Source: Bacteroidota bacterium (GTDB lineage Bacteria > Bacteroidota > Bacteroidia > Chitinophagales > BACL12). Taken from it: DNA of 57,277 nt. Below the pieces are notes generated by a model that was not told the origin of the DNA, did no database searches, and was given only the letters and a program-made list of their open reading frames with translations. Shown one piece after another: positions 34,129-43,400 of the stretch (position 1 is its first letter; every line of letters begins with the position of its first letter). The stretch lies in contig JAKQVC010000036.1 in NCBI GenBank assembly GCA_029571985.1, positions 1-57,277 of the forward strand. The letters run 5' to 3'. A program made the position numbers and the translations under genes.

Positions 34129-35469
34129 TTAGAAGTCAATGGGTTTATCCAAATAGTAATCGATAATTTTCGATTTAAAAATCAAATCATATTTTGCCTG
34201 CACCAGTAAGGATTGTGATTGTGCGCGAGCATTAAGGGCATTTGTATACTCGAATGCACTGGCTGTTCCGGCTTTAAACTTTTTTTCTGCAAAATCAAAA
34301 GCACTTTCAGATGCAGTAAAACTTTTTTGTGCTGCATTATAAGAAGCCTGTGCAGCAATAACATCATTTACAGCCTGTGTAACCGTTTTGCGCAAATTAT
34401 TAATGGCAATTTCGCGATTGAGTTGGGTATTTAATATTTGCAAATCCGCATTCTGGCGCGACATCATCACTTGTCCGTTGTTGAATAATGGTATTTGTAA
34501 AGAAATACCAACAACCTCCGACAGGTTATTATCTATTTGCTCATTAAACGGTAAAGCTTCAATACCGAATTGCGGATAGGACGCACTGGAATAATTAGTA
34601 CTCAATTGACCAAACATCGATAAAACGGGATACGCAGGTGCGCCCGCTATTTTTCGGGCATACGCATCACTTTGTAATTGCAGGTCGAAAACCTGAATGC
34701 TGGCGCGATGGGTAACTGCATAATCAATTACATCCTGTGCTGAAGGAACCGGTGCATATAAGACCATATCAAAACGCGACACATCCGGATATTGCACCTG
34801 AATGTTTTCATTCGGATCTGCCTGAATTAATAATTTCAAATCCAGATAGGTTTGGTTCACTTGATTTTGCGCCTGTATTTGTGTTAACTGGTCTTGTGCC
34901 AATTGCGCTTCTATAGCTAATACATTCCCTTCGGGTGCAGCACCCGCCATCACCAGCTTGCGCGTGTCGGATAATTGTGCTTCGGTAGTTGCAATTTTTT
35001 GATCGGCAACTTTCAATTGCTCTTCAGCAAACATCACCGCCAGGTAAGCAGCAATCACCTGAAACTGTACATTCTCTATATTGGCCTGGTAATTCATTTT
35101 GGCCACTTCCATATCCACACGACTCTTTAAAATCGTATTGGCCACATTACCACCACTAAACAAATTAAGTCCGGCGGTGAGCTGATAGCTGTTTGCCTGA
35201 AAGTTATTGGCCAAAGGCAAGTTAGTTACGGGGTCAACCGTATAACCAAAATTCCAGAAATAGGAAGTTCCGGCATTTAAATTGGGTAACAGAAGCAATC
35301 TGCTCTGATTAGCCGCCTTATCAGCCAATTCTACACCGGCAGCATTTTGGCGCAATGACAGGTTTTGTTCTGCAGCCAGTTTTACGCAGTCAGGCAGGGT
35401 AACCACTCGTTGAGCCGATACCAGGCCCGAAAAAGCTATAAAACAGGCTAAAAATGGGATTTTTAGCAT
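34129..35469 (-). CDS. TolC-family outer-membrane efflux protein
   Basis: This 446-residue protein has a signal peptide (LKIPFLACFIAFSGLVSAQ). Two TolC/OEP repeats with long coiled-coil helices follow (CVKLAAEQNLSLRQNAAGVELADKAANQSRLLLLP and VEVAKMNYQANIENVQFQVIAAYLAVMFAEEQLKVADQ). Trimers form a channel across the outer membrane and periplasm. It is the first gene of the two-gene efflux operon. TACCTTTA at 35484-35477, 7 nt before the start, is a possible -7 box. Confidence 0.95.
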   Translation of the reverse strand: MLKIPFLACFIAFSGLVSAQRVVTLPDCVKLAAEQNLSLRQNAAGVELADKAANQSRLLLLPNLNAGTSYFWNFGYTVDPVTNLPLANNFQANSYQLTAGLNLFSGGNVANTILKSRVDMEVAKMNYQANIENVQFQVIAAYLAVMFAEEQLKVADQKIATTEAQLSDTRKLVMAGAAPEGNVLAIEAQLAQDQLTQIQAQNQVNQTYLDLKLLIQADPNENIQVQYPDVSRFDMVLYAPVPSAQDVIDYAVTHRASIQVFDLQLQSDAYARKIAGAPAYPVLSMFGQLSTNYSSASYPQFGIEALPFNEQIDNNLSEVVGISLQIPLFNNGQVMMSRQNADLQILNTQLNREIAINNLRKTVTQAVNDVIAAQASYNAAQKSFTASESAFDFAEKKFKAGTASAFEYTNALNARAQSQSLLVQAKYDLIFKSKIIDYYLDKPIDF

Positions 35470-35598
35470 AGCGAAGTAAAGGTAGGGTACATTTTAACGA
35501 CGTTTGCACTTGTTAAGATATTTTAATGTATACGGTCAGCAAATTTCAGGGCAGCAGATGACCCGTATCTCGGAAACGGGAACAGGCGTGTATTTGAT

Positions 35599-35606
35599 TA
35601 TTTTTG
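35599..35606 (+). promoter_or_regulatory. tadA -7 box four bases before the start codon
   Basis: TATTTTTG is a perfect TAnnTTTG element ending 4 nt before the ATG at 35611. A -7 element at this place would start transcription at or next to the start codon, giving a leaderless mRNA. No good -33 TTG was seen. Confidence 0.5.
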
Positions 35607-35610
35607 CAGC

Positions 35611-36054
35611 ATGGGAATCATTCAGGATCCGGATGAATTTTTTATGCAGGAGGCCTTAAAACTGGCCAGAAAGGCTCTAGAAGAAGACGAGGTGCCTGTT
35701 GGGGCCATCATCGTATCGGGCACACAAATCATTGCCAAGGCCCACAATCTCGTAGAACGACTCAGCGACCCGACCGCTCATGCCGAAATGCAGGCCATCA
35801 CCAGCGCCTGCAACCATTTTCAGTCAAAATACCTGAATACCTGCACGCTATATGTAACCCTTGAACCTTGTCCGATGTGCGCAGCAGCAGCACACTGGGC
35901 ACAAATTGGGCGGGTAGTTTATGGTGCTTCCGACCCTAAAATGGGCTACTCCCGTCACGAACATCTGTTACACCCTCGCACGGAAGTACGTGCCGGCGTT
36001 TCGGGAGATATGGCCAAAACTTTGTTACAACAATTTTTCACAGGAAAAAGATAA
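35611..36054 (+). CDS. tadA: tRNA adenosine(34) deaminase
   Basis: This 147-residue zinc deaminase carries HAE (His57, Glu59) and PCPMC (Cys87, Cys90), as in TadA. TadA converts A34 of tRNA-Arg(ACG) to inosine. LSDPTAHAEMQAI and VYGASDPKMGYS favour TadA over cytosine or guanine deaminases, though these relatives are hard to tell apart. It is a single gene ahead of sod, on the same strand, with 126 bp between them. Confidence 0.88.
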   Translation: MGIIQDPDEFFMQEALKLARKALEEDEVPVGAIIVSGTQIIAKAHNLVERLSDPTAHAEMQAITSACNHFQSKYLNTCTLYVTLEPCPMCAAAAHWAQIGRVVYGASDPKMGYSRHEHLLHPRTEVRAGVSGDMAKTLLQQFFTGKR

Positions 36055-36123
36055 TGGAGCCATCGGCAAGATTAATTCTACGGTTACCGAACTCGTTTTG
36101 ATTTGATACGTTTTATCTTTACG

Positions 36124-36141
36124 CGCCTGGCATAACAGGCG
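36124..36141 (+). other. Small hairpin between tadA and sod
   Basis: The 6-bp stem CGCCTG / CAGGCG with a 6-nt loop lies 40 bp before the sod ATG. There is no U tract, so it may belong to the sod leader. TATCTTTA (36114-36121) just before it is a possible -7 box. Confidence 0.4.
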
Positions 36142-36180
36142 ATTCATTTATTAACATCTTAAATAAAAAAAATACACATT

Positions 36181-36792
36181 ATGGCATTTCAATTACCGGC
36201 ATTAGCATATGCCTTCGATGCATTGGAACCACATATCGATGCACGCACCATGGAAATTCATCACGACAAGCACCATGCTGCTTATACCAATAACCTGAAC
36301 AATGCCATTGCCGGCACGGAATGGGAAAATGCTTCTATCGAAGACATTTTAGCCAACGTAAGCAAAATTGGCATGCCTGTGCGCAATAATGGTGGTGGTT
36401 TCTACAACCACAATTTGTTTTGGGAAATCATGGGCCCAAATGGCGGTGGCGCACCAAGCGGTGATATTCTTTCTGCTATTGAAACACATTTAGGCGGCTG
36501 GGAAAAATTCAAAGAAACATTTAATGCCGCTGCAACTACCCGTTTTGGCAGTGGATGGGCCTGGTTAATTGTTACCGGCGATAAAAAACTGGCGGTAACT
36601 TCTACCCCAAATCAGGATAATTCGCTGATGGATATTGCCGAAGTAAAAGGCACACCAATTCTCGGCTTAGATGTTTGGGAACACGCTTATTATCTAAACT
36701 ACCAAAACCGTCGACCTGATTATATTTCTGCATTCTGGAATGTCATCAACTGGCAAGCCGTAACCGCAAAATTTAACGCAGCAATGAAGTAA
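36181..36792 (+). CDS. sodB: Fe/Mn superoxide dismutase
   Basis: This 203-residue enzyme disproportionates superoxide. Metal ligands are His27 (MEIHHDKHH), His77 ([11 protein letters not shown]), Asp164 and His168 ([21 protein letters not shown]). The iron/manganese family is clear. The metal itself cannot be fixed from these motifs, so sodB is used loosely. No signal peptide, so cytosolic. A strong terminator follows immediately. Confidence 0.96.
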   Translation: MAFQLPALAYAFDALEPHIDARTMEIHHDKHHAAYTNNLNNAIAGTEWENASIEDILANVSKIGMPVRNNGGGFYNHNLFWEIMGPNGGGAPSGDILSAIETHLGGWEKFKETFNAAATTRFGSGWAWLIVTGDKKLAVTSTPNQDNSLMDIAEVKGTPILGLDVWEHAYYLNYQNRRPDYISAFWNVINWQAVTAKFNAAMK

Positions 36793-36798
36793 AAAAAA

Positions 36799-36831
36799 AG
36801 AGGCTGTCCGGGGGGACAGCCTCTTTTTTTT
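36799..36831 (+). terminator. sod terminator
   Basis: The 11-bp perfect stem AGAGGCTGTCC (36799-36809) / GGACAGCCTCT (36814-36824) has a GGGG loop. It is extended by A/T pairs and followed by a T tract to 36831. Its AGAGGCTG core is shared with the HU terminator. Confidence 0.95.
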
Positions 36832-36833
36832 GT

Positions 36834-37305
36834 GAGTGGTGAGTGGTGAGGAGTGAGTGGTGAACGTGAATGGCTTGAGCCTGCCATGAAGTGAAGCTTT
36901 TCGCAGTGTAACGAAGAAAAGATTCTACTTCATGGGTGAATGGCTTGGGCCTGCCCTGAAGTGAAGTTTTTCGGCGCGTAGCAGAGAAAAAGTTCTACTT
37001 CAGGGTGAATGGTGAGAAAAATACAATGAGGCCTAAGGCCTTAGAATACTGCCTATTCTTTTGAAATTTTACAACCGAAAGAACAATCTCCTGCTCCACC
37101 AAAATCCCTGCATTGTCCCACTACTCACTACCCACTACTCACTACCTGATTACGAGGAAAGGAATGAGGAATGAGGAATAAGGAATAAGGAATGAGGAAT
37201 GAGGAATGAGCTCAGTAGTTAAGTAGCCTTGATACCTGATACTTGATACTTGATACCTGATACTTGATACCTGATACCTGATACCTGATACCTGATACTT
37301 GATAC
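36834..37305. repeat. Repeat island: four heptamer arrays and two palindromic elements
   Basis: Heptamer arrays: GAGTGGT x4 (36834-36861), CACTACT/C x4 (about 37121-37148), AGGAATG/A x7 (37160-37208) and (C/T)TGATAC x11 (37229-37305). Between the first and second lies a 70-bp tandem duplication (36866-36935, 36936-37005) whose cores are palindromes. These are 36885-36934 (CATGAAGT...ACTTCATG) and 36955-37004 (CCTGAAGT...ACTTCAGG). The segment lies between the convergent sod and thioredoxin genes. The minus-strand ORF at 37142-37342 only repeats IRYQVSS and is not a gene. Confidence 0.9.
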
Positions 37306-37351
37306 CCTCTCCCCGTCTCCCAGTCTTCCCGGCCTCGTGCATTTACCTCGC

Positions 37352-38515
37352 CTATTTAGCAGCCTTAATCTGCTCCAGCAAAGCCTCAGTTAGTTTAACA
37401 TCCATACCATCCTGCTTACCTTGTGCTATTGCTTTCTCTGCCCATGTTTCAGCCTGCTTATAATCTTTTGTTTTAAAGAGCAGCGCCGCATAAGTATCCA
37501 TCGCATTATAATCATCCATATCCTTCAAAAACGGTTCAAACCAGGCTACCGCTTTCTTCAAAACCACAACATCCTCACACCCCTCATAAATAGACCACGC
37601 AAGATCATTCACTAAACCCAAACTCACCTCTTCTTTAGCAGCTATCTGTGCATCAAGTAGTTGCGCTAATGAGGCATAATCTTGCAGGGATTGGTAATAA
37701 TTAATCCGCAAATAAAACACCTCGGCTTCCGGATTCAGCGAGTGCGCACGCAACAAACTTTCAGCTTTAGCAAAATAATCAGGATTCTTTTCCTTAATCG
37801 ATTTATCGAGATAACTGTATACAATATTATTTACCTTATCAGCAGCTTCAAACTTGTACCGCGATTTATACTCATTCAGATTATTTAAAAAATAATTCGT
37901 GTACTTATCATTTAAGGTATACATATATATCACCGACCAAACTGTTTCACTAAACAAATCGCTTTGCTGATCTAACCATACATTCGCATCAACACTGCGG
38001 TCGCGCTTCCAGGTAGAATCGTTAGCATCCTTGAAATATTTAATATAAAAATCAGGCCAGGGCATTTCCATTTGCTTATGGTCGATGGCATACACGTTTG
38101 TTTGATCCATATCCACCATTTCTTTAAACCCTTTCAAAAATTCCTGTTGGTCAGAATTGTATCCCAGATGTTTCTCCAACAATTCGCCATTCGAATTAAA
38201 AAACAATAAAGTGGGATATACATTCACCTTGTATTTACGGGCAAAGGCAACACCCGCGTCATGTTCGCATTCTACTTTGTAGGCAACAAAATGTGTATTG
38301 ATATAATCAGCCACTTCCTGGTTACCGTGAAACATGGTTTTATCCATCACTTTACAAGGCCCACACCAATAGGTATAAGCATCCACCAGAATCATTTTGC
38401 CTTCAGCCTTTGCTTTAGCGCGGACTTCCTCCCAGCTGCCGGTAAAGAAATTGACATCCTGCGCAAAGGCCCACACTGGCATCACAAAAAGAATGAGGAG
38501 CATACGGATTTTCAT
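37352..38515 (-). CDS. Periplasmic thioredoxin-fold protein with TPR-like tail
   Basis: This 387-residue protein has a signal peptide (MKIRMLLILFVMPVWAFAQ). A thioredoxin domain, residues about 20-140, carries the active-site CGPC (Cys51, Cys54) in VDAYTYWCGPCKVMDK and the cis-Pro in VNVYPTLLFF. The C-terminal half is helical; its end (YNAMDTYAALLFKTKDYKQAETWAEKAIAQGK) is TPR-like. It probably reduces or guards disulphides of envelope proteins. It is a single gene with its own promoter at 38533-38561. Confidence 0.9.
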   Translation of the reverse strand: MKIRMLLILFVMPVWAFAQDVNFFTGSWEEVRAKAKAEGKMILVDAYTYWCGPCKVMDKTMFHGNQEVADYINTHFVAYKVECEHDAGVAFARKYKVNVYPTLLFFNSNGELLEKHLGYNSDQQEFLKGFKEMVDMDQTNVYAIDHKQMEMPWPDFYIKYFKDANDSTWKRDRSVDANVWLDQQSDLFSETVWSVIYMYTLNDKYTNYFLNNLNEYKSRYKFEAADKVNNIVYSYLDKSIKEKNPDYFAKAESLLRAHSLNPEAEVFYLRINYYQSLQDYASLAQLLDAQIAAKEEVSLGLVNDLAWSIYEGCEDVVVLKKAVAWFEPFLKDMDDYNAMDTYAALLFKTKDYKQAETWAEKAIAQGKQDGMDVKLTEALLEQIKAAK

Positions 38516-38532
38516 ACTGTATAAATTTTAGA

Positions 38533-38561
38533 CAAAGTTAACGATTCGTATGTCAAAACAA
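38533..38561 (-). promoter_or_regulatory. Promoter of the thioredoxin-fold gene
   Basis: On the minus strand: TTG at 38561-38559, an 18-bp gap, and a perfect TAACTTTG at 38540-38533. Transcription would start near 38528, leaving about a 13-nt leader. Confidence 0.7.
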
Positions 38562-38930
38562 TTGCTTTTTTTGGCAATTTTTTATCAATTCATTATCGCA
38601 GTAGAGCGTCTTGCAGCCGTTATGCTACATTAAGGAATGTTATGTAATTCTGTCAAACTTTGACAGTTATTAACACCTGCACATAAAAGGTTATAACTGG
38701 ATTAATATCAAACTATCTAATCTAGTAGGGATTAAAAATCAGAACCAGTTAATCGCAATATACAAACCATTTTTGTTATTGATTTAAATGTAAAAATATT
38801 ATCGCAATAATTTAATACACTTCGACAACTCTCAATTTGATCGCCACGGGAGTTTTCGGAAAGTTTTTATTCTTAGGATTAACGGCGACTAACAAGAATA
38901 TATAATTTTTTTTATTGAATATTTAGTTTT
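38562..38930. other. Intergenic, A+T-rich, nothing recognised
   Basis: About 370 bp separate the thioredoxin promoter from the end of the type IX cargo operon. I saw no ORF, strong hairpin or repeat. No clear terminator for the operon is visible. Confidence 0.5.
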
Positions 38931-40454
38931 CTATAATAAAACAACTTTCAAATTACCTAATATTTTATTTATAGTTTTTATTTGAATAAAATATACGCCA
39001 GGTGCATTAGCCCCCATAGTTAACGGTATAGTGATCATATCATCAATCAGTGTCCAATAAAATCGATCAACCGTAAATTCCTCTATCATTTGGCCTGATA
39101 GATTCCTACATTCTATCTCCAAATATAAAACATCAAATAAATTAAATGCTTCTGCATTAATTTGAATTGTTCCTTCCTGAGTCAAGGGGTTAGGAAAAAT
39201 TAAAATATCAGGAGAATAAAAAGGGGGGATCGGAATTTCAATATCTGCTGAATCACAACCGATTTCAAGACATCCCAAGCTATCTAATTTAAGCAGCCAA
39301 AAATTCTGACTCAGGAAACCCGATTCAAGTAGTGGCTCACCAAAACCAGTTCCTACACAAATTAATTCGCCCGATGCAGTTGCTGTAATATCCCATATAT
39401 AATTAGGATAAAATTCTTCCTCCGTGTAATACTGCCGCTCCCAAACCGTTTCACCATAATTATTGATTTTTCTAAGAAAAGCATGCTCACTATTAGTCTC
39501 TCCCTCATTTAATTTTGATCCGAACACAATTATATTTCCGTCGGCAAGTTCATATTGCGAATAAAGCAAATAAAGGTCATCTGGAAGAAAGTAATTTTTC
39601 CATGCATAGGTAAAATCAGCATTTAATTTCGCAAAAAATGTCAGTTTATAAAGATAATACTCATAGGAAGCAATGAAATAACCGTCATCATACAAACCAG
39701 GAACACCCCATACCAAGCAATTTATTTCTGACTGGTAAGTTGAAAGGACATTTCCAATGTCATCAACGGATTGAATTGTGTAGCCCACAGGATCGCAATC
39801 ACTGTCGCCAAAAGCAATCGAAATATTTCCACTTTCACTTAGTTGAAAACAGCGCGAATCTGTCATCGAGCCATCGCCATAGTATTTATTGAAAATTACT
39901 CCACCAGTGGTATCAATATTCATTAGTAAAATCCTCGAATATCCTCCGACCATCTTCAACCCATAAATTAATAAAGTTGAATCTGGCATCCATTGAATAG
40001 TAAATCCTGCTTCGATACCTGGAAATATAAATTCCGAAAATCGAATTGTATCACCTGTTAGTGGATCAAATGAGCAGAAAAAGACATTTGATTCCTCGTT
40101 AGGCTCAATAATCTTGCCACCAGTTATATAAATATTTCCGTTTTTATCCGTTATGGAATTTGAACCTGATGATAAAGACGATGAGTCACTAATAAATGTT
40201 CTTCGCCAAATCACATTTCCGTTTAAATCTGTTTTACAAATAAATATGCCTTTTATATACCCATCATCCACAACTAAGCCATTTCCAATTAAATATAAAT
40301 AGTCTTCAGAAACACTAATTGCGTAAGCCGATTCCTGATTGCCATTAAAATCAATAGTTTTACTAAATGTGGTTTGACAAAACAAAGCATCTACCTTTAA
40401 CATAAATAAAGGAATAAAATATACATACATTATATATTTAATCGCTTCTCTCAC
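38931..40454 (-). CDS. Secreted protein with type IX sorting domain (beta-propeller-like)
   Basis: This 507-residue protein has an N-terminal signal (YVYFIPLFMLKVDALFCQ). A body of repeated blades follows, of the type LNGNVIWRRTF, INNYGETVWERQYY and LDSLGCLEIGC (recurring G-x-x-x-W), suggesting a beta-propeller. The C-terminal ~80 residues are a type A sorting domain (ILIFPNPLTQEGTIQIN ... APGVYFIQIKT ... LGNLKVVLL). It should cross the outer membrane by type IX secretion. The start may be GTG at 40454, overlapping the previous stop by 4 bp (GTGA), or an ATG at 40430. Function unknown. Confidence 0.85.
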   Translation of the reverse strand: MREAIKYIMYVYFIPLFMLKVDALFCQTTFSKTIDFNGNQESAYAISVSEDYLYLIGNGLVVDDGYIKGIFICKTDLNGNVIWRRTFISDSSSLSSGSNSITDKNGNIYITGGKIIEPNEESNVFFCSFDPLTGDTIRFSEFIFPGIEAGFTIQWMPDSTLLIYGLKMVGGYSRILLMNIDTTGGVIFNKYYGDGSMTDSRCFQLSESGNISIAFGDSDCDPVGYTIQSVDDIGNVLSTYQSEINCLVWGVPGLYDDGYFIASYEYYLYKLTFFAKLNADFTYAWKNYFLPDDLYLLYSQYELADGNIIVFGSKLNEGETNSEHAFLRKINNYGETVWERQYYTEEEFYPNYIWDITATASGELICVGTGFGEPLLESGFLSQNFWLLKLDSLGCLEIGCDSADIEIPIPPFYSPDILIFPNPLTQEGTIQINAEAFNLFDVLYLEIECRNLSGQMIEEFTVDRFYWTLIDDMITIPLTMGANAPGVYFIQIKTINKILGNLKVVLL

Positions 40455-43400
40455 TCTACTACTAAACTTTCGGTCCCAACCAAGCTTTTGTTGCAGATGA
40501 CTTCAATTAAATATATACCTGATTTTAAATCGGTTAATTCAAGCCAAGTAGTGGATTTCCCTTCACCTTTCTTCCGATTTGAAACAAGACGACCAGTTAC
40601 ATCATATACATTTATTTCAATATCGCAATTTGCCGCTACATTTATTAATTCAATATAAACAATGTCTGATGCAGGATTAGGATAAAGTTTAAATTTTGGT
40701 TTGGATGCAAGTCCATTGATATTTACTGTCCTAAACTCAACTTCATCAATAATCGTATCAATGACCTCAGGATAATCTTCAGAATAAGCAAATCTTAAAA
40801 TATTACCAGCGGTAATACCATTTGTTGATTCCTTTGAATTTAATTTTCTTAAGGATGATTCTTCTTCAGTTGTTAAATCTGAATAGCTTCTACCCTCAAT
40901 TTTAATATTTAATAAAACTGACATTAACTCTGAAAATTCAACAATATTCGGATCATCTGAATTTAAATTGCTCAGAGAAGCAGCAGCGGATTCATAATCC
41001 TCTATACTAAAATATAGAGTTATTAGTCTTTGTTTTGCCCAATCGCTACTTTCAGAAGACAAAACTGCAATTGCCGATTCTGTATCCTTGCTTATTAAGT
41101 AAGTGTTAACAGCTTTTTGAATAAGCATAGACTTTTCATTTTCAAGATAGTTAATTTCGATGAGCAACTCTTGCATTGGAGAATATATAGTAACAGGACC
41201 TTCTTCAGTCATGATTAAAGCTTCAGAGATCTCTGCGATAACAAGTTCATTTGTGATACCAGCAGTTTCTAGACTTTCTGTAACAATTTCGCTTAGCGGC
41301 GCATTACTGCTAAGCACATTTAATAAATCAGAGGTGGTTAATTTTTCAGATGTTTCAATTAACGCTTGTAAGACCTCATCACTTAAATAAGGGCCAATTT
41401 CATTTAGTTGCTCAAGAGTGACTTTGCCTTCTTGAATATCTTCCAATAGTGCAGAAGTATTGCCCCCATCAATTTTTGCATAGTCAGCATCAATTAATTC
41501 CTGCAAATATACACCTGATTCAATCATCAGCTGCGCTTCTTCTTCCTCTTCGTCACATGGATCGCTTATACCCGATTCACAATCATATTCATCCTGACAC
41601 TCAATCAGATTGATTGACGAGGAGTAGCATATAGGATCTTCGCCCGATTCATAATGATAATTAAATCCTGAAACACCACTTGCAAGTCTAAAATCTGCAT
41701 GTGAAATACCGCAATCATGTGTAAATATATTTTTTGCCGGTTGAATAATACATGAGCCTTGATGCGGTATACTACCTGAACTAACAACAATATTGTATTT
41801 TGACATTTCTGTAGAAAAATCATTACATCGAATTTGTAATCCATCATTAGTGTTTTGGCATCGTATACCAATTTCCATATCTGCAAAATGGTTTCTATAA
41901 ATTGCTTCCCCTGAAGTCCCGCTGTTTGCTACAAACATGCCACTATTAGGATCTGAATCTTCTGTAACAGTTCCTGCCGTTGTAAAGGAATTATTTTCAA
42001 CATGGTAATTTGTTGATCCTTCAAGATATAGCCCATAACAAACTGTTCCTATAAAATCAGGAACTTGAAAATAATTATTAACCATTTCTATATTACCTAT
42101 GCTCGATATGAGAACTGCCCTTTCATTGTCGTTGAAAGTATTACCATCAATGGTGAGAGGATATATGAAACTAACACCAATAGAGCGCGCTTCGATACCG
42201 CGATACAATCCATCAAATGTATTCCCAACCCACTCCTCACATCCGCATGGTTCAAGAGGTGTTATACAGGACCTCAAGACATCATAAGCTGCTTCTTCAC
42301 TATAGATTCCCTTTCCGCGCTTCCATCCTTTTTTTGTAGCAAGTGGTAAAGTATTTTCAAAAACGTTATCCATAAATAAGACCCCTGTAACATCCCACAT
42401 ACTGACATGCGCAAATGGAATAGCGCCTTCAAACAATGCATCATCGGTAACAAAATTACATCCAATAAATTCACTTACATTTTCATATCCATAAGAAAGA
42501 AATTCAGCACTCCTTCTATTATTTCGGAACGTTGAAGCGAGAGCAACGATAATTCCACCATGGTAGTCAGGATTGCTCCAGCCGACTTCATTGTATTTAG
42601 AAGTGCTTACTCCATTATGCGAATTTTCAATTATTGAGTTGCCATTAATAAATACTACACCATGATCATCTTCAGAAGCAGGATAGGCCCCGCTTAATAC
42701 ATCGGTTAAAACAGGATGGGCAAGGTCATCATAACCCCATACCTCGATACCTTCCCAAAGTGCTTCACACGCATTGGTAATTGTTGCATTATTAATTTCA
42801 AGCCTGCCACCCCGTTCAACAATAAATTTCTTCCCACCTGCCATGGTAATGGTCGCACCAGTGATTGTTAACACAGCATTAGCCTCGATAACTACGTTGG
42901 AAATGATATCGTCATTTGTATTCCAAGTTGTGTTTGTGGTAATATGAATATCATCAAACGTATTAATAGGCAAATCTGATTTCCACATCCCTCTTCCAAA
43001 ACTTGAAGCATAAATATTACCTTCACATTCATCTATGCTCAAATCTGTGATTGGACAATTAGGAAGCCCATTACTAAAAGGTTGCCAATTTAAACCGTCC
43101 TCTTTCCAAAAAACACCTTTATCAGTTGCAATAAAGATTCGATTGTTAGTATTCGGTTGGTATACAACTTTATTTGTATAGCATTTGGGTAAATTAGAAG
43201 AACCATCAAAGTCTTCAACCCATGTTGTACCTCCATTTGTTGTTTTGAAAATGTTTTTATTTTTAAGAGTAGCTCCTGTAACTGTTCTTTCAAAACCAGT
43301 ATACGTTATCCAAACCTCATCATCATCATTTGGATTGACAGCTATTGATGATATCTCACTAGTTACGCCAGGTAAATCAGTAGCAGGACTAATATCTGTC

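Noticed and set aside
37142-37342. Minus-strand ORF of 66 residues
   Set aside because: Its IRYQVSS repeats come directly from the YTGATAC heptamers.
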